Assembly (NCBI RefSeq): GCF_000753735.1
Contig: NZ_JPIN01000006.1
Coordinates: forward strand, 1-64,000
Origin: Pseudidiomarina atlantica
GTDB taxonomy: Bacteria > Pseudomonadota > Gammaproteobacteria > Enterobacterales > Alteromonadaceae
DNA: 64,000 bases
Direction of reading: 5' to 3'
The position numbers were made by a program, and so were the translations under genes. The notes below the pieces were generated by a model, which searched no databases, was not told the origin of the DNA, and worked only from the letters and a program-made list of their open reading frames with translations. Below, one piece after another: positions 52,868 through 62,837 of the stretch. How positions within the stretch are numbered: the first letter of the stretch is position 1; every line of letters starts with the position of its first letter.

Positions 52868-55324
52868 ATGAGTGTCGCCTTATGGATCATTGCCACCTTG
52901 CTTGTTTTTGGTGGTTTACTTTACTACCGCAGTTCGCTGCTCGTTACCAGCCTTGGCTTGGTGGCGATGTTCGCGATTGGTAGTTTCTTTGACATCGTTG
53001 GCCCTGTACTTTGGGTGTTGCTTGCAGTGGTCCTATTACCGCTCAACATTACCGCTGTACGGCGCGGTTTGATTACCAAGTCGCTGCTTGGTATGTATCG
53101 CAAAGTCATGCCGGAAATCTCAGAAACTGAGAAAGACGCCATCGACGCTGGTACCACTTGGTGGGAAGGCGAGCTGTTCCGTGGCGCGCCAGAGTGGAAC
53201 AATCTTCACAGTATTCAAAAAGCAGAGCTGACGCGTGACGAACAAGCTTTCCTAGATGGCCCTGTTGAAGAAGTCTGCAAAATGATCGACGACTGGGAAG
53301 CCACACACGAACTGGCTGATATGCCAGAAGAAGTATGGCAGTTCCTGAAAGACAAGAAATTCTTCGCGATGATCATCAAGAAAGAATACGGTGGTCTCGA
53401 GTTCTCGGCCTATGCCCAGTCGCGCGTGCTGCAAAAGCTTGCGGGTGTGAGCACTATCTTGGCCAGTACTGTTGGTGTCCCTAATTCATTAGGCCCAGGC
53501 GAATTATTGCAGCATTACGGCACCAAAGAACAGAAAGACTATTATCTGCCGCGTCTTGCCAGCGGTGAAGAAGTACCGTGTTTTGCCCTAACCAGCCCAG
53601 AAGCAGGCTCTGACGCTGGCTCGATTCCAGACACGGGAATTGTCTGTAAAGGTGAATGGGAAGGCAAAGAAGTGGTAGGTATTCGCTTGAACTTCAACAA
53701 GCGCTACATCACTTTGGCACCGGTTGCGACCGTGCTTGGTCTTGCGTTTAAACTTTATGACCCTGAGCACTTGATTGGTGACAAAGAATCACTGGGTATC
53801 ACTGCTGCGTTAATTCCGCGCGATACCAAAGGTGTAGAGATTGGTCGTCGCCATTTCCCGCTGAACGTACCCTTCCAAAATGGTCCAATTCGTGGTGAAG
53901 ACGTGTTCGTACCACTTGATTTCATTATCGGTGGTAAAGAAATGGCCGGTAAAGGTTGGCGCATGCTGGTCGAGTGTTTGTCGGTCGGCCGAGCCATCAC
54001 CCTGCCATCGAACAGCGCCGGTGGCGTGAAGTCGATTGCATTGGCAACAGGTGCGTACGCTTACATTCGCCGTCAGTTCAAATTACCCGTAGGTAAAATG
54101 GAAGGCGTACAAGAAGCAATGGCACGCATCGGTGGTAACGCTTACTTGATGGATGCAGTGACGAGCTTCTCTACCAAAGGTATCGATTTAGGCGAGAAAC
54201 CTTCGGTGATCTCAGCGATTGCCAAGTACCACATGACTGAAAAGCTGCGTTCTTGCATGGACGATGCAATGGACATTCATGGTGGTAAAGGTATCTGCTT
54301 GGGTCCAAACAACTACCTTGGCCGTGGCTATCAAGGCGTGCCGGTAGCGATCACCGTTGAAGGTGCAAACATTTTGACCCGTAGCTTGATGATTTACGGT
54401 CAAGGTGCGATTCGCTGCCATCCTTATGTGCTTGAAGAAATGCTGGCGTCAGCTGAGTCTGGCTCTGAAGCGCTGAATCGTTTCGATAAAGCTATCTTCG
54501 GTCACATCGGCTTTGCCATGAGCAACTTCGTCCGTTCGTTGGCACTCGGCTTAGGCGGTTACCGCTTCAGCAGTGCTCCGTATAAAGACAGCACGAAGCA
54601 GTACTATCAGCAAATGAACCGTTTCAGTGCCAACTTGGCTCTGTTGTCAGACGTTGCCATGGGCGTACTCGGTGGCTCATTGAAGCGTAAACAGCGTATT
54701 TCAGCGCGTTTAGGCGATATGCTGAGCTACTTGTACATCGGTTCTGCAACGTTGAAGCGTTTCGCCGACGAAGGCCGTCAACATGAAGACTTACCGCTGC
54801 TGCATTGGGCGATGCAAGACACCTTGCACAAGCTCCAAGAAGCACAGTTGGAACTGCTTGATAACTTCGGCTTTGTCGGGAAAGCGATGCGCGTCATCAT
54901 GTATCCGTTCGGTCGGTTTGTGAAGCGTCCATCGGATCGTCTCGACAGCAAAGTCGCGAAAATCTTGTTGAAGCCAAACGCCAGTCGCGAGCGTCTGGGT
55001 GCCGGCCAATTTTTGGCGCCAGAAGGTCAGTTCGGTTACCTAGAGCAAACCTTGCTTGATATTATCGAAGCTGAGCCGTTACACGACCGCGTACAGCGTG
55101 CTGCCAACGAGCGCATGCCGTTTATCTTCTTGGACAAAGTGGCCGAGAAAGGTAAAGAGCTTGGTGTCTTGAGTGACGACGAAGTGGCACTTCTCAAGCG
55201 TGCCGAGGAAGGTCGCTTGCGCGTCATCAACGTTGACGACTTCGCGCACGAAGACCTTATGGCTGGCAAAGCAGCGCGTGAGTGGGCTTTAGCCAACCAA
55301 GGGAAAAAGTCTGACGCGGCTTAA
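52868..55324 (+). CDS. fadE: Acyl-CoA dehydrogenase FadE
   Basis: The 818-residue membrane-associated enzyme carries out the first step of beta-oxidation. Two N-terminal helices (about 3-60) precede the acyl-CoA dehydrogenase domains: [19 protein letters not shown], the FAD-binding [39 protein letters not shown], and the catalytic region [47 protein letters not shown] long C-terminal extension is typical of FadE. It is a single gene with its own terminator. Confidence 0.97.
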   Translation: MSVALWIIATLLVFGGLLYYRSSLLVTSLGLVAMFAIGSFFDIVGPVLWVLLAVVLLPLNITAVRRGLITKSLLGMYRKVMPEISETEKDAIDAGTTWWEGELFRGAPEWNNLHSIQKAELTRDEQAFLDGPVEEVCKMIDDWEATHELADMPEEVWQFLKDKKFFAMIIKKEYGGLEFSAYAQSRVLQKLAGVSTILASTVGVPNSLGPGELLQHYGTKEQKDYYLPRLASGEEVPCFALTSPEAGSDAGSIPDTGIVCKGEWEGKEVVGIRLNFNKRYITLAPVATVLGLAFKLYDPEHLIGDKESLGITAALIPRDTKGVEIGRRHFPLNVPFQNGPIRGEDVFVPLDFIIGGKEMAGKGWRMLVECLSVGRAITLPSNSAGGVKSIALATGAYAYIRRQFKLPVGKMEGVQEAMARIGGNAYLMDAVTSFSTKGIDLGEKPSVISAIAKYHMTEKLRSCMDDAMDIHGGKGICLGPNNYLGRGYQGVPVAITVEGANILTRSLMIYGQGAIRCHPYVLEEMLASAESGSEALNRFDKAIFGHIGFAMSNFVRSLALGLGGYRFSSAPYKDSTKQYYQQMNRFSANLALLSDVAMGVLGGSLKRKQRISARLGDMLSYLYIGSATLKRFADEGRQHEDLPLLHWAMQDTLHKLQEAQLELLDNFGFVGKAMRVIMYPFGRFVKRPSDRLDSKVAKILLKPNASRERLGAGQFLAPEGQFGYLEQTLLDIIEAEPLHDRVQRAANERMPFIFLDKVAEKGKELGVLSDDEVALLKRAEEGRLRVINVDDFAHEDLMAGKAAREWALANQGKKSDAA

Positions 55325-55345
55325 TGAGCTCTTATCGGACAGATA

Positions 55346-55374
55346 AAAACGGCGCCTAATGGCGCCGTTTTTTT
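55346..55374. terminator. Terminator after fadE
   Basis: AAAACGGCGCC-TAAT-GGCGCCGTTTTTTT is a strong, nearly symmetrical hairpin that can also serve the convergent Sel1 gene ending at 55388. Confidence 0.92.
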
Positions 55375-55387
55375 AGCTCTGCCGCTA

Positions 55388-56698
55388 CTAATTACAAACA
55401 GTTGCGTTGGTATTAGAGCCTGCCATCTGACAATGCGCCCAACGATATTTCTGTTTGGTCGCTTCGGCAATAGAAGCGGAACTAGGAACGGCAATAGGAG
55501 TGAAATTCGACGCGCTTACATTAGCACTCGGCAGTTGACGTCCGCCATTAGCCTCGGCGTAGCGTCGTGCGATTTGCGCAGGCGTATTCGTACCCTCACC
55601 GAATTGCCCCTCAAGGCCCGTGCCACGACGCCGCATTTCGGCATTAACTGCGGCAAGTTCGCTGCCGCGCAACCAAGTTGCCATGATATACAGCGAATCC
55701 ACACCAATGTTTGACCATGCCCCCGCGCGTTCGATTACGGCAACGGCCCGCTCCGCGATGGCCACCGAGCGAGTTTCAACCGCATAGTGCATTGCACCCG
55801 CGTAATCACGAGCCGCGAGCAAACTATTGAGGCGCGTGAGACGCTCTTGCTCCAGCGCCTGTAATTCAGCAATACGCTGTTGGCGCGCGGCTTCCTTCGC
55901 AAAGTAGTCACGTAAGTCTTGTGCATACTGACAAGATTTATGCGAATTCCCCTCTTCCTCTGGTAGATCACAAGCTTGCTGATAGAAGAACTCGGCTTTG
56001 TCGTAGACTTCAATCTGATGATAGATAACGCCTAAACGTAGGCAACTTGCTGACTTCCGCTGGATACAATTAATACTGAGAATGCGCATTGCTTCGAGTG
56101 CATCGAACTGCGGAGAATCGGGCGAGGCGTAGAGGTATTCTGCCATGTCGCAGCCGAAGGAATCTTGCAGCATGCAGGCTTTAAGTGACATTTTTGCTGC
56201 CGCATCACGATCTTGTGCGTAGCCGTCTTTGCCATCGGTTAAATAATCGATACCCCAATGGCACATTTCGAGCAAACCACTCTGACACGCATCAAACCAC
56301 ACGGCCGGTACTGCTGTTTTGTCTTGGATGCCGTATTCTTCTTTCAATAACAGCGCGTTCGCCCACTTACACGCGTCGGTCAGCCCTTTGGCACAGGCTC
56401 CATGATAATGTTGCGCTGCAACTCGATAGTCGACCGCAACGTCAATACCGTTTTGATAGTGATAGCCAAGGACATTACAACCATCTGGTATGTCTAAATC
56501 GCAGGCTTTCTGAAAGTACTGAAAGGCTTTCGCAACGTCTTTTGCAACACCTTGCGCTTGGATATATTCAACACCAGTGTAAAAGCATAATTCGCCGTTG
56601 TTGTCTTCATTGCAGCCTTGCTCGGATGGTGCCTGTGCCAGTGCATCCGAAATAGCTACAACAAATGCGAGCATTAGCATTAGTTTTAGTAATCGCAT
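55388..56698 (-). CDS. Exported cysteine-rich Sel1-repeat protein
   Basis: The 436-residue product has a signal peptide (MRLLKLMLMLAFVVAISDALA). A chain of Sel1/SEL-like repeats follows at about residues 28-260, with a Cys per repeat pair (for example FQKACDLDIPDGCNVLGYHYQNG, YHGACAKGLTDACKW, SLKACMLQDSFGCDMAEYLY), probably disulfide-linked. A charged helical segment follows at 265-330 and a Ser/Ala-rich C-terminus. Sel1 proteins mediate protein contacts; the partner is unknown. Confidence 0.85.
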   Translation of the reverse strand: MRLLKLMLMLAFVVAISDALAQAPSEQGCNEDNNGELCFYTGVEYIQAQGVAKDVAKAFQYFQKACDLDIPDGCNVLGYHYQNGIDVAVDYRVAAQHYHGACAKGLTDACKWANALLLKEEYGIQDKTAVPAVWFDACQSGLLEMCHWGIDYLTDGKDGYAQDRDAAAKMSLKACMLQDSFGCDMAEYLYASPDSPQFDALEAMRILSINCIQRKSASCLRLGVIYHQIEVYDKAEFFYQQACDLPEEEGNSHKSCQYAQDLRDYFAKEAARQQRIAELQALEQERLTRLNSLLAARDYAGAMHYAVETRSVAIAERAVAVIERAGAWSNIGVDSLYIMATWLRGSELAAVNAEMRRRGTGLEGQFGEGTNTPAQIARRYAEANGGRQLPSANVSASNFTPIAVPSSASIAEATKQKYRWAHCQMAGSNTNATVCN

Positions 56699-56792
56699 GA
56701 AAAGTTTCCTTTAAAAGTGACTGCGGACAGCGCAAACCCAACCAACAGCCTAACCTCTCAATCATAGCGATTTTCTTACCAAGCAGAATATG

Positions 56793-56820
56793 AAAAAGCC
56801 CCCTCGAATCGGGGGCTTTA
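56793..56820 (-). terminator. Terminator after the peroxiredoxin gene
   Basis: On the minus strand AAAGCCCCCGATTCGAGGGGGCTTTTTC lies about 30 bases past the stop. Confidence 0.9.
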
Positions 56821-56846
56821 CTTTTACACGGAGTAGCGATAACTAA

Positions 56847-57476
56847 TTATTTAACGCTGGTATAGCGCAAGTATGGCTTCACAGTTTTAAAGCCTTGCGG
56901 GAATTTCTTCTCAGCTTCTTCCATCGATACGCTTGGTGGAATGATGACGTCGCCGCCAAGTTCCCAATCCGCTGGGGTTGCTACGCCATGCTTGTCACCG
57001 GTCTGCAATGCATCAATCACGCGTAGAATTTCAGCAAAGTTACGACCCACGCTCATTGGGTAAGTCATAGTTAAACGGATCTTGTGATTCGGATCGATAA
57101 TAAAGACCGAACGCACCGCTGCGGTTACACTTTCACCTGGGTGAATCATTTCATACAGCTCGGCGACCTTTTTGTCTTTGTCGGCAACGATCGGAAATTT
57201 CACCTGTGTGTTTTGTGTTTCGTTCACGTCATTCATCCACCCCTTGTGCTCCTCAACCGTATCGGTTGAAAGCCCCAAAGGTTTCACTCCACGAGCGGCG
57301 AATTGCTCCGCAAGCTGCGCAGTGCGGCCCATTTCAGTCGTACACACAGGGGTGTAGTCTGCTGGATGGCTGAAGAAAAATACCCAAGAACCCTTTGCCC
57401 AATCATGGAAATTGATTTTGCCTTCGGTAGTTTCAATTTCAAAATTCGGCGCTGTATCACCAATTCGTAATCCCAT
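56847..57476 (-). CDS. 1-Cys peroxiredoxin (Prx6 type)
   Basis: The 209-residue cytoplasmic enzyme reduces peroxides with one catalytic Cys in HPADYTPVCTTEMG. LSTDTVEEHKGW, FIIDPNHKIRLTMTYP and a C-terminal KPYLRYTSV are also typical. No second resolving Cys is seen, so reduction needs an outside thiol. It is 31 bases downstream of the MBL-fold gene on the same strand, suggesting a joint operon against reactive sulfur or oxygen. Confidence 0.94.
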   Translation of the reverse strand: MGLRIGDTAPNFEIETTEGKINFHDWAKGSWVFFFSHPADYTPVCTTEMGRTAQLAEQFAARGVKPLGLSTDTVEEHKGWMNDVNETQNTQVKFPIVADKDKKVAELYEMIHPGESVTAAVRSVFIIDPNHKIRLTMTYPMSVGRNFAEILRVIDALQTGDKHGVATPADWELGGDVIIPPSVSMEEAEKKFPQGFKTVKPYLRYTSVK

Positions 57477-57507
57477 GTCTATTTCCTCTTTTGCTAATAA
57501 CGAACGA

Positions 57508-58404
57508 TTAAAATCTATTTGCCGGAATCTTAAAGTAACGATGTCCGTCAGCTTCAGGTTCAGGCAATTTACCCGCGCGCAAGTTCACTTGCAGCGCATG
57601 TAACATGCGATCAGGTAATGCTAGTGTTGCATCACGCTCATCGCGTTGCTCACGATAGGCAGCTTCACTTACGCTGCCTGCCAAATGAATATTACTCGCT
57701 TTATGTTGCGCAACCGTGGCTTCCCACTGCGGGTCGCGTCCACCTTTGCCGTAATCATGACCGACAAAGAGACGGGTGTTCTCTGGTAGTGCAAGAATAC
57801 GCTGCAGCGAGTTCCACAGATCCTTTGATGAACCGCCGGGGAAATCGGCACGCGATGTGCCACTGTCAGGGTACATAAAGGTATCGTGGACAAATGCCGC
57901 ATCACCCACAATGTAGGTAATCGAGCCGAGCGTGTGGCCCGGCGATAGCCATACATTTACTTCTAATTCACCAATCTTGAAACTATCACCCTCTTTGAAT
58001 AGATAATCAAAATCAGTGGTAGGTTCAAAAGTATTGGGAAGATTGTAATAGTCACTCCACAACTCAGCGATTTCGCAAACCTTCTCACCTATAGCATTCG
58101 GGGCTTTGGTCTGCTCTTTCAAGTACCACGATGCCATTAAATGATCGGCATGCGGATGCGTGTCAAGTACCCAAGTAATCTTGAGATTGTTTTCTTTGGC
58201 TAAAGCTAGCACTTGATCAGCACTGCTAAAGTCAGTCTTAGCTGAGTGAGGGTCAAAATTCTGTACCACATCAACTAACGCTGCTTCGCGGGTTTGCGGG
58301 TCAGCCACTATATACTGAATAGAACCCGTATCAGCTTCATAAATGCCCCATACGTCAGGAGAGCCTGAGCCTGTTGAAGGGCTGTAGCGAACGATGTTTT
58401 TCAT
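57508..58404 (-). CDS. MBL-fold hydrolase, persulfide dioxygenase (Blh)-like
   Basis: The 298-residue metalloenzyme has the metal motif THPHADHL, the second His in WLSPGHTLGS, and FVHDTFMYPDSGTSRADFPGGSSKDLWNSL, which is typical of the ETHE1/Blh group. FVGHDYG is also present. These oxidise glutathione persulfide to sulfite. The divergent TauE gene next door exports sulfite or related sulfur anions, supporting that reading. A lactonase or glyoxalase role is less likely. Confidence 0.88.
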   Translation of the reverse strand: MKNIVRYSPSTGSGSPDVWGIYEADTGSIQYIVADPQTREAALVDVVQNFDPHSAKTDFSSADQVLALAKENNLKITWVLDTHPHADHLMASWYLKEQTKAPNAIGEKVCEIAELWSDYYNLPNTFEPTTDFDYLFKEGDSFKIGELEVNVWLSPGHTLGSITYIVGDAAFVHDTFMYPDSGTSRADFPGGSSKDLWNSLQRILALPENTRLFVGHDYGKGGRDPQWEATVAQHKASNIHLAGSVSEAAYREQRDERDATLALPDRMLHALQVNLRAGKLPEPEADGHRYFKIPANRF

Positions 58405-58511
58405 AAGACCTCCTTACTTCGTGTTTCACTAAAGTAAGGGATCGAGTATCATTGTTCAAGTTCTGCAACTACCGTACTATCGATTACGGCAATCGAGAAA
58501 AAGGAACTGTC

Positions 58512-59264
58512 ATGATAGGAGCAATTCTAGGCGCAATTCTTATCGGTATTAGCCTCGGTGTGTTTGGCTCTGGGGGGTCGATATTGACCGTTCCAGTGCT
58601 CCTCTACCTAGCTGATATGCCCGGTAACATGGCGATTGCATCATCGCTGCTCATTGTTGCCTTTATCAGTTTGTTTGGTGGCTTTATCGCTGCCCGTAAA
58701 AAGATCGTCTCTTGGCGCCATGTCTGGCTATTTGGTATTCCCGGCATGCTTGGCGCCTACCTAGGTGCTTGGGCGGGCAGCGCCATTGATCCGCGCATTC
58801 AGCTACTAGTGTTTGTTATTCTAATGGCAATCGCCGCCTTTATGATGTGGCGTAAGCCTGCTGCCAAGGGTAATAGCGTGCAAGAAATCAAACTCGCTCG
58901 CATCATCTTTGATGGCTTGATTGTCGGCGCCGTAACTGGCTTTGTCGGCGTTGGTGGCGGTTTTTTGATTGTTCCAGCTCTGGTCTTATTGGGCGGCGTT
59001 CCGATGTTCTTAGCTATCGGTACCAGCTTGATGATCATCGCGTTAAAGTCCTTTGTCGGCTTCGCCAAATACTTTACCGCGCTTACTGAGCAAGGCTACA
59101 GCTTCGACTGGGCGACCATCGCAATTGTCACCGTAGCCGGCATTGTCGGTAGTTTCGCAGGAGCGTGGATTAGCGCCAGACTACCGCGTGATAAGTTGCA
59201 AAAGGGCTTTGCGATTTTCCTCATCATTATGGCAGTCGTAGTGCTGACGCAATCTGTGCTTTAA
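58512..59264 (+). CDS. TauE/SafE-family sulfite exporter
   Basis: The ATG at 58512 follows AAGGA by about six bases and gives 250 residues; the upstream 20 codons are not used. Eight or so helices in two repeats, each with a GSGGS or GVGGGF loop (GVFGSGGSILTVPVLL, TGFVGVGGGFLIVPALV), define the family. It likely exports sulfite produced by the divergent persulfide dioxygenase-like enzyme, only 107 bases away. Confidence 0.9.
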   Translation: MIGAILGAILIGISLGVFGSGGSILTVPVLLYLADMPGNMAIASSLLIVAFISLFGGFIAARKKIVSWRHVWLFGIPGMLGAYLGAWAGSAIDPRIQLLVFVILMAIAAFMMWRKPAAKGNSVQEIKLARIIFDGLIVGAVTGFVGVGGGFLIVPALVLLGGVPMFLAIGTSLMIIALKSFVGFAKYFTALTEQGYSFDWATIAIVTVAGIVGSFAGAWISARLPRDKLQKGFAIFLIIMAVVVLTQSVL

Positions 59265-59362
59265 CCTTGTTCCGGTGGTGCGACAATTGCTTTAGTCATG
59301 CGTTTCACTACCGGCATTACCCGCGCTTCATATTTAGCGGGAAGCTTACGACTCTTCTTCAT
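59261..59362 (-). CDS. Small basic protein (33 residues), possible
   Basis: This 33-codon frame starts at an ATG at 59362, five bases after the DUF3365 gene stop, and reads MKKSRKLPAKYEARVMPVVK, continuing RMTKAIVAPPEQG. GAAGAG at the end of the upstream gene is a fair ribosome site seven bases before the ATG. The last three bases overlap the TauE stop. The Lys/Arg-rich, amphipathic composition is unlike random sequence, but no family is recognised. It could be a real coupled small protein or chance. Confidence 0.45.
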   Translation of the reverse strand: MKKSRKLPAKYEARVMPVVKRMTKAIVAPPEQG

Positions 59363-59366
59363 GGTG

Positions 59367-59921
59367 TTACTCTTCACTCATCCACTTCACTAAAAATGCG
59401 CCACGCAAATCACCTACTTCAAACCCAGTTGCCTGATCATTCGGGTACTTGTCAGCAATCGCTCGTAGCACTGGTTCTTGCACGCTGCCACCGTGACACG
59501 CCGCACACTGCGGTTGCATAACGATAGCACGCATATAATGCTGTTCACCATTATCGAGCTTTATCATAGTTTCCGGAATTTGCGACGGAGCGTCCTGTAA
59601 CTGGGCGGCAAACTGCTCCATCACAGCTATCTGCTGTTCCGTCGGCGCATTTGCCGGATTGCGGTAGCGTAACGCAGTGCGCCGAACGTCAACTTCACCT
59701 GCGGTGCTGACCTGCTCGCCAATCAATGGCGCCTCAAGATGACATACATCAATCGCATGCACCGGTCCTTCGGCCTTCATCGCCGCCATCAGCTTTGCCC
59801 CTAATTGTTGCTGCAGTTGCTGACTCAGCTCCCGCGAACGCTCCATCCGCTCGTCGCTCTCACCGGCCTGCACCCCAGCCCCCATCACCACCGCCATTAA
59901 TATCAATCCAAACTTGTTCAT
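59367..59921 (-). CDS. DUF3365-type haem-binding periplasmic protein
   Basis: Started at the ATG at 59921 (AGGGGG five bases upstream), the product is 184 residues with signal peptide MNKFGLILMAVVMGAGVQA. The c-type haem motif CAACHGG lies near the C-terminus, with VCHLEAPLIG in the first half. This Tll0287/DUF3365 domain binds one haem and may sense or transfer electrons. It diverges from abgT. Confidence 0.85.
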   Translation of the reverse strand: MNKFGLILMAVVMGAGVQAGESDERMERSRELSQQLQQQLGAKLMAAMKAEGPVHAIDVCHLEAPLIGEQVSTAGEVDVRRTALRYRNPANAPTEQQIAVMEQFAAQLQDAPSQIPETMIKLDNGEQHYMRAIVMQPQCAACHGGSVQEPVLRAIADKYPNDQATGFEVGDLRGAFLVKWMSEE

Positions 59922-60084
59922 GAAGCCCCCTAACGAGTAACGAATAACCAATAACTCCTTTAATTTAGATAAAGCTAAACTAAAAACCCGGACAACGCAA
60001 GCCAGCCCCCCCACAACGCCCTATTTTCATGTACAATCAGCCTTTTGCTAAAAATGAAGAATAAAGCCAAAGGAGCAGCATTGC

Positions 60085-61644
60085 ATGACGCAAGCGAATA
60101 CCCCACAGCAAAAGCGCGGTGCATTTACGCGTTTTCTCGACACCGTTGAATGGTTGGGCAACTTGTTGCCCCATCCCATCACTCTGTTCGCCCTCTTCGC
60201 CATTGGCGTGGTATTTCTAAGTGGCGTTGCCAGTTATTTTGGCTTGAGCGCACAAGATCCACGCCCAGGTGGTGATGTCATTGAAGTGGTGAGCTTGCTT
60301 AATGCCGAAGGCTTGCAACGTATTGTGACCGGCTTAGTCACCAACTTCACTGGCTTTACGCCGCTAGGTACGGTGTTGGTCGCCTTGCTCGGCGTGGGAA
60401 TCGCTGAACGCTCTGGCTTATTATCAGCTGCCATGCGCGGTCTTGTCATGAACGCCCACCCGCGTATGGTGACGCTCGCAGTCGTGCTCGCGGGGGTAAT
60501 TTCAAACACCGCTTCTGAGCTTGGCTACGTCGTTTTGGTACCGCTCTCTGCAATGATTTTCCACTCTCTTGGTCGGCACCCTTTGGCCGGGCTTGCCGCA
60601 GCTTTCTCAGGAGTATCTGCTGGTTACAGCGCAAATTTGTTGATCGGCACGGTCGACCCACTACTCGCCGGTATCACCACCAAAGCAGCAAACCTGATTG
60701 ACCCTGACTATTACGTAGGGCCCGAGGCGAATTGGTACTTCATGATGATTTCGACCTTTTTAATTGCAGCGATGGGTACCTTCGTCACCGAGAAAATCGT
60801 CGAGCCTAAACTGGGTAAATACAACGTCAAAGAAGCCAGCATCAATCTTAGTGAGCAGAAAATAGAAGCCTTAACTCCCGTTGAGAAAAAAGGCCTCAAA
60901 GGCGCTGGCCTAAGCTTTTTACTGTTAGGTTTGCTGCTTGCACTGACCATAGTTCCCGAATGGGGCATCTTGCGCAATCCAGAAGACGGCAAAGTCGCCG
61001 GCTCCCCTTTCTTAAAAGGCATAGTGACCTTTATCTTCATTACTTTTGCAATTCCAGGTTACGTTTACGGACGCATCACTAAAGTCATGAAAACCGATCG
61101 CGATGTGATTGACGCGATGTCAGAGTCAATGAGTACTCTCGGAATGTACATTGTCTTAGTTTTCTTTGCGGCGCAGTTTGTGGCGTTTTTTGGCTGGACT
61201 AACTTCGGCAGTATCTTCGCCATTAAAGGCGCAACCTTCTTACAAGAAATCGGTTTAACCGGACCTGCCGTCTTTATTTTGTTTATTTTGATGTGCGCTT
61301 TCGTCAACTTGATGCTCGGTTCAGCCTCGGCGCAGTGGGCTATCACAGCCCCCATATTCGTGCCTATGTTGATGCTTATTGGTTATGCGCCCGAAGTCAT
61401 CCAAGCGGCCTATCGAATTGGTGACTCGGTGACCAATATTATCACCCCAATGATGAGTTACTTTGGACTGATTTTGGCGGTCGCCGCACGCTACAAAAAA
61501 GACATCGGCATCGGCACCCTGATTGCCACCATGTTGCCTTACAGCATCATGTTCTTAATCGGTTGGAGTGCGTTGTTCTTTATTTGGGTGTTCGCCCTAG
61601 GTATGCCGGTGGGCGTTGCCACACCGACGTATTACACCCCTTAA
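60085..61644 (+). CDS. AbgT-family transporter
   Basis: The 519-residue inner-membrane protein has the family blocks GAFTRFLDTVEWLGNLLPHPITLFALF, GVGIAERSGLLSAAMRG, SELGYVVLVPLSAMIF, SAGYSANLLIGTVDPLLAGIT and SASAQWAITAPIFVPML. AbgT proteins import p-aminobenzoyl-glutamate or, as MtrF-like pumps, export sulfonamides. Which of the two applies is not readable. AAAGGAG lies well before the ATG. Its end overlaps the convergent MFS gene by four bases. Confidence 0.93.
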   Translation: MTQANTPQQKRGAFTRFLDTVEWLGNLLPHPITLFALFAIGVVFLSGVASYFGLSAQDPRPGGDVIEVVSLLNAEGLQRIVTGLVTNFTGFTPLGTVLVALLGVGIAERSGLLSAAMRGLVMNAHPRMVTLAVVLAGVISNTASELGYVVLVPLSAMIFHSLGRHPLAGLAAAFSGVSAGYSANLLIGTVDPLLAGITTKAANLIDPDYYVGPEANWYFMMISTFLIAAMGTFVTEKIVEPKLGKYNVKEASINLSEQKIEALTPVEKKGLKGAGLSFLLLGLLLALTIVPEWGILRNPEDGKVAGSPFLKGIVTFIFITFAIPGYVYGRITKVMKTDRDVIDAMSESMSTLGMYIVLVFFAAQFVAFFGWTNFGSIFAIKGATFLQEIGLTGPAVFILFILMCAFVNLMLGSASAQWAITAPIFVPMLMLIGYAPEVIQAAYRIGDSVTNIITPMMSYFGLILAVAARYKKDIGIGTLIATMLPYSIMFLIGWSALFFIWVFALGMPVGVATPTYYTP

Positions 61645-62837
61645 GGAACAGCCGGCACGCGCAGCAGCCGATACAAGGTCACTGCGCTAAGACCGCAGAC
61701 ACCGATGACCATCAGCATCCCGAGTGGATGCTGATGCCCTACCACATTGACCACTGCGGATACGATACCAGCAATCAGAAATTGTAAGCTACCCGTCACT
61801 GCTGAGGCTGAACCTGCACGTTCTTGTTGCTCGGCCAAGGCGCCAGCCATGGCATTCGGGAACACCATTCCCAGCGTGCTGACGTAAGCAAACACCAGTG
61901 CAATCACCCACCACATGCTGACATTTAGACTTGCGGCAGCTAAAGTGGCGAGTGCCACGAGCCCGAGAAATGGTAGCGATTTGTTGAGGATCTTACGCGA
62001 GTCAAAACGACGCAGCAGCCAAGCGTTAAACTGTGCCATGCCGATAATACCTATGGCATTAGCCCCAAAAAGCCAGCTGTAATGGGTTGGTGCTAAGCCA
62101 AAATGCTCAATAAAGACATAGGGCGAACCGGTGATGTAGGCAAACATACCTGACTGCGCAATGCCCCCCGCCAGTGAATAACGCAAAAACCCACGATCTT
62201 TGAGCACATCCCAATAAATCGGCAAGCTCCGCCGCATTCGTACAGCGCCATTAAAACCGCGCGTTTCGGGTAAACGAACATGAACTATCGCCATACAAGC
62301 CACCGCAAGTGCCGCCACAATCAAGAAAATAGCTTGCCAGCCGAGGTAGGTGGTTACATAAGCACCCGCTAATGGTGCCAAAATGGGTGCGATGCCCATG
62401 ACTAAAATAAGAAACGAGAACACCTGCGCTGACGCCTGTGGTGAATAGAGATCGCGTACCATCGCCCGCGCAATGACTAAGCCCGCACACGAACCAATCG
62501 CTTGAAAGAAACGCAGCACAATGAGGCTTTCAAGATTGGGAGCATAAGCGCATGCCAGTGACGAAATAATGTAAATCACTAAACCGAAGTAAAGCGGTGG
62601 CTTACGTCCCCATTTGTCTGAAGCGGTGCCATAAAGTAACTGACCAACGAACAAACCAAGGAAAAACGACGTCAGCGATAATTCAACGCGATTCGCTTCA
62701 GTAGCATAGCTTGCGGCAATATCGCCGAAAGCGGGCAGGTACATATCAATGGAAAGTGGCCCAAACATAGTGAGCAGGGCCAAAACAATGACGGTTAAAT
62801 CAAATCGCGCGGTGTCAGATACTTCGATGCGCTTCAT
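61641..62837 (-). CDS. Bcr/CflA-family multidrug exporter
   Basis: The 398-residue MFS protein has 12 helices. The family motif is TMFGPLSIDMYLPAFGDIA near the N-terminus, then LLYGTASDKWGRKPPLYFGL (motif A) and GIAPILAPLAGAYVTTYLGWQAIF (motif C). Relatives export bicyclomycin, chloramphenicol or cysteine. Its start overlaps the 5'-nucleotidase stop by four bases, so they form an operon. Confidence 0.9.
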   Translation of the reverse strand: MKRIEVSDTARFDLTVIVLALLTMFGPLSIDMYLPAFGDIAASYATEANRVELSLTSFFLGLFVGQLLYGTASDKWGRKPPLYFGLVIYIISSLACAYAPNLESLIVLRFFQAIGSCAGLVIARAMVRDLYSPQASAQVFSFLILVMGIAPILAPLAGAYVTTYLGWQAIFLIVAALAVACMAIVHVRLPETRGFNGAVRMRRSLPIYWDVLKDRGFLRYSLAGGIAQSGMFAYITGSPYVFIEHFGLAPTHYSWLFGANAIGIIGMAQFNAWLLRRFDSRKILNKSLPFLGLVALATLAAASLNVSMWWVIALVFAYVSTLGMVFPNAMAGALAEQQERAGSASAVTGSLQFLIAGIVSAVVNVVGHQHPLGMLMVIGVCGLSAVTLYRLLRVPAVP

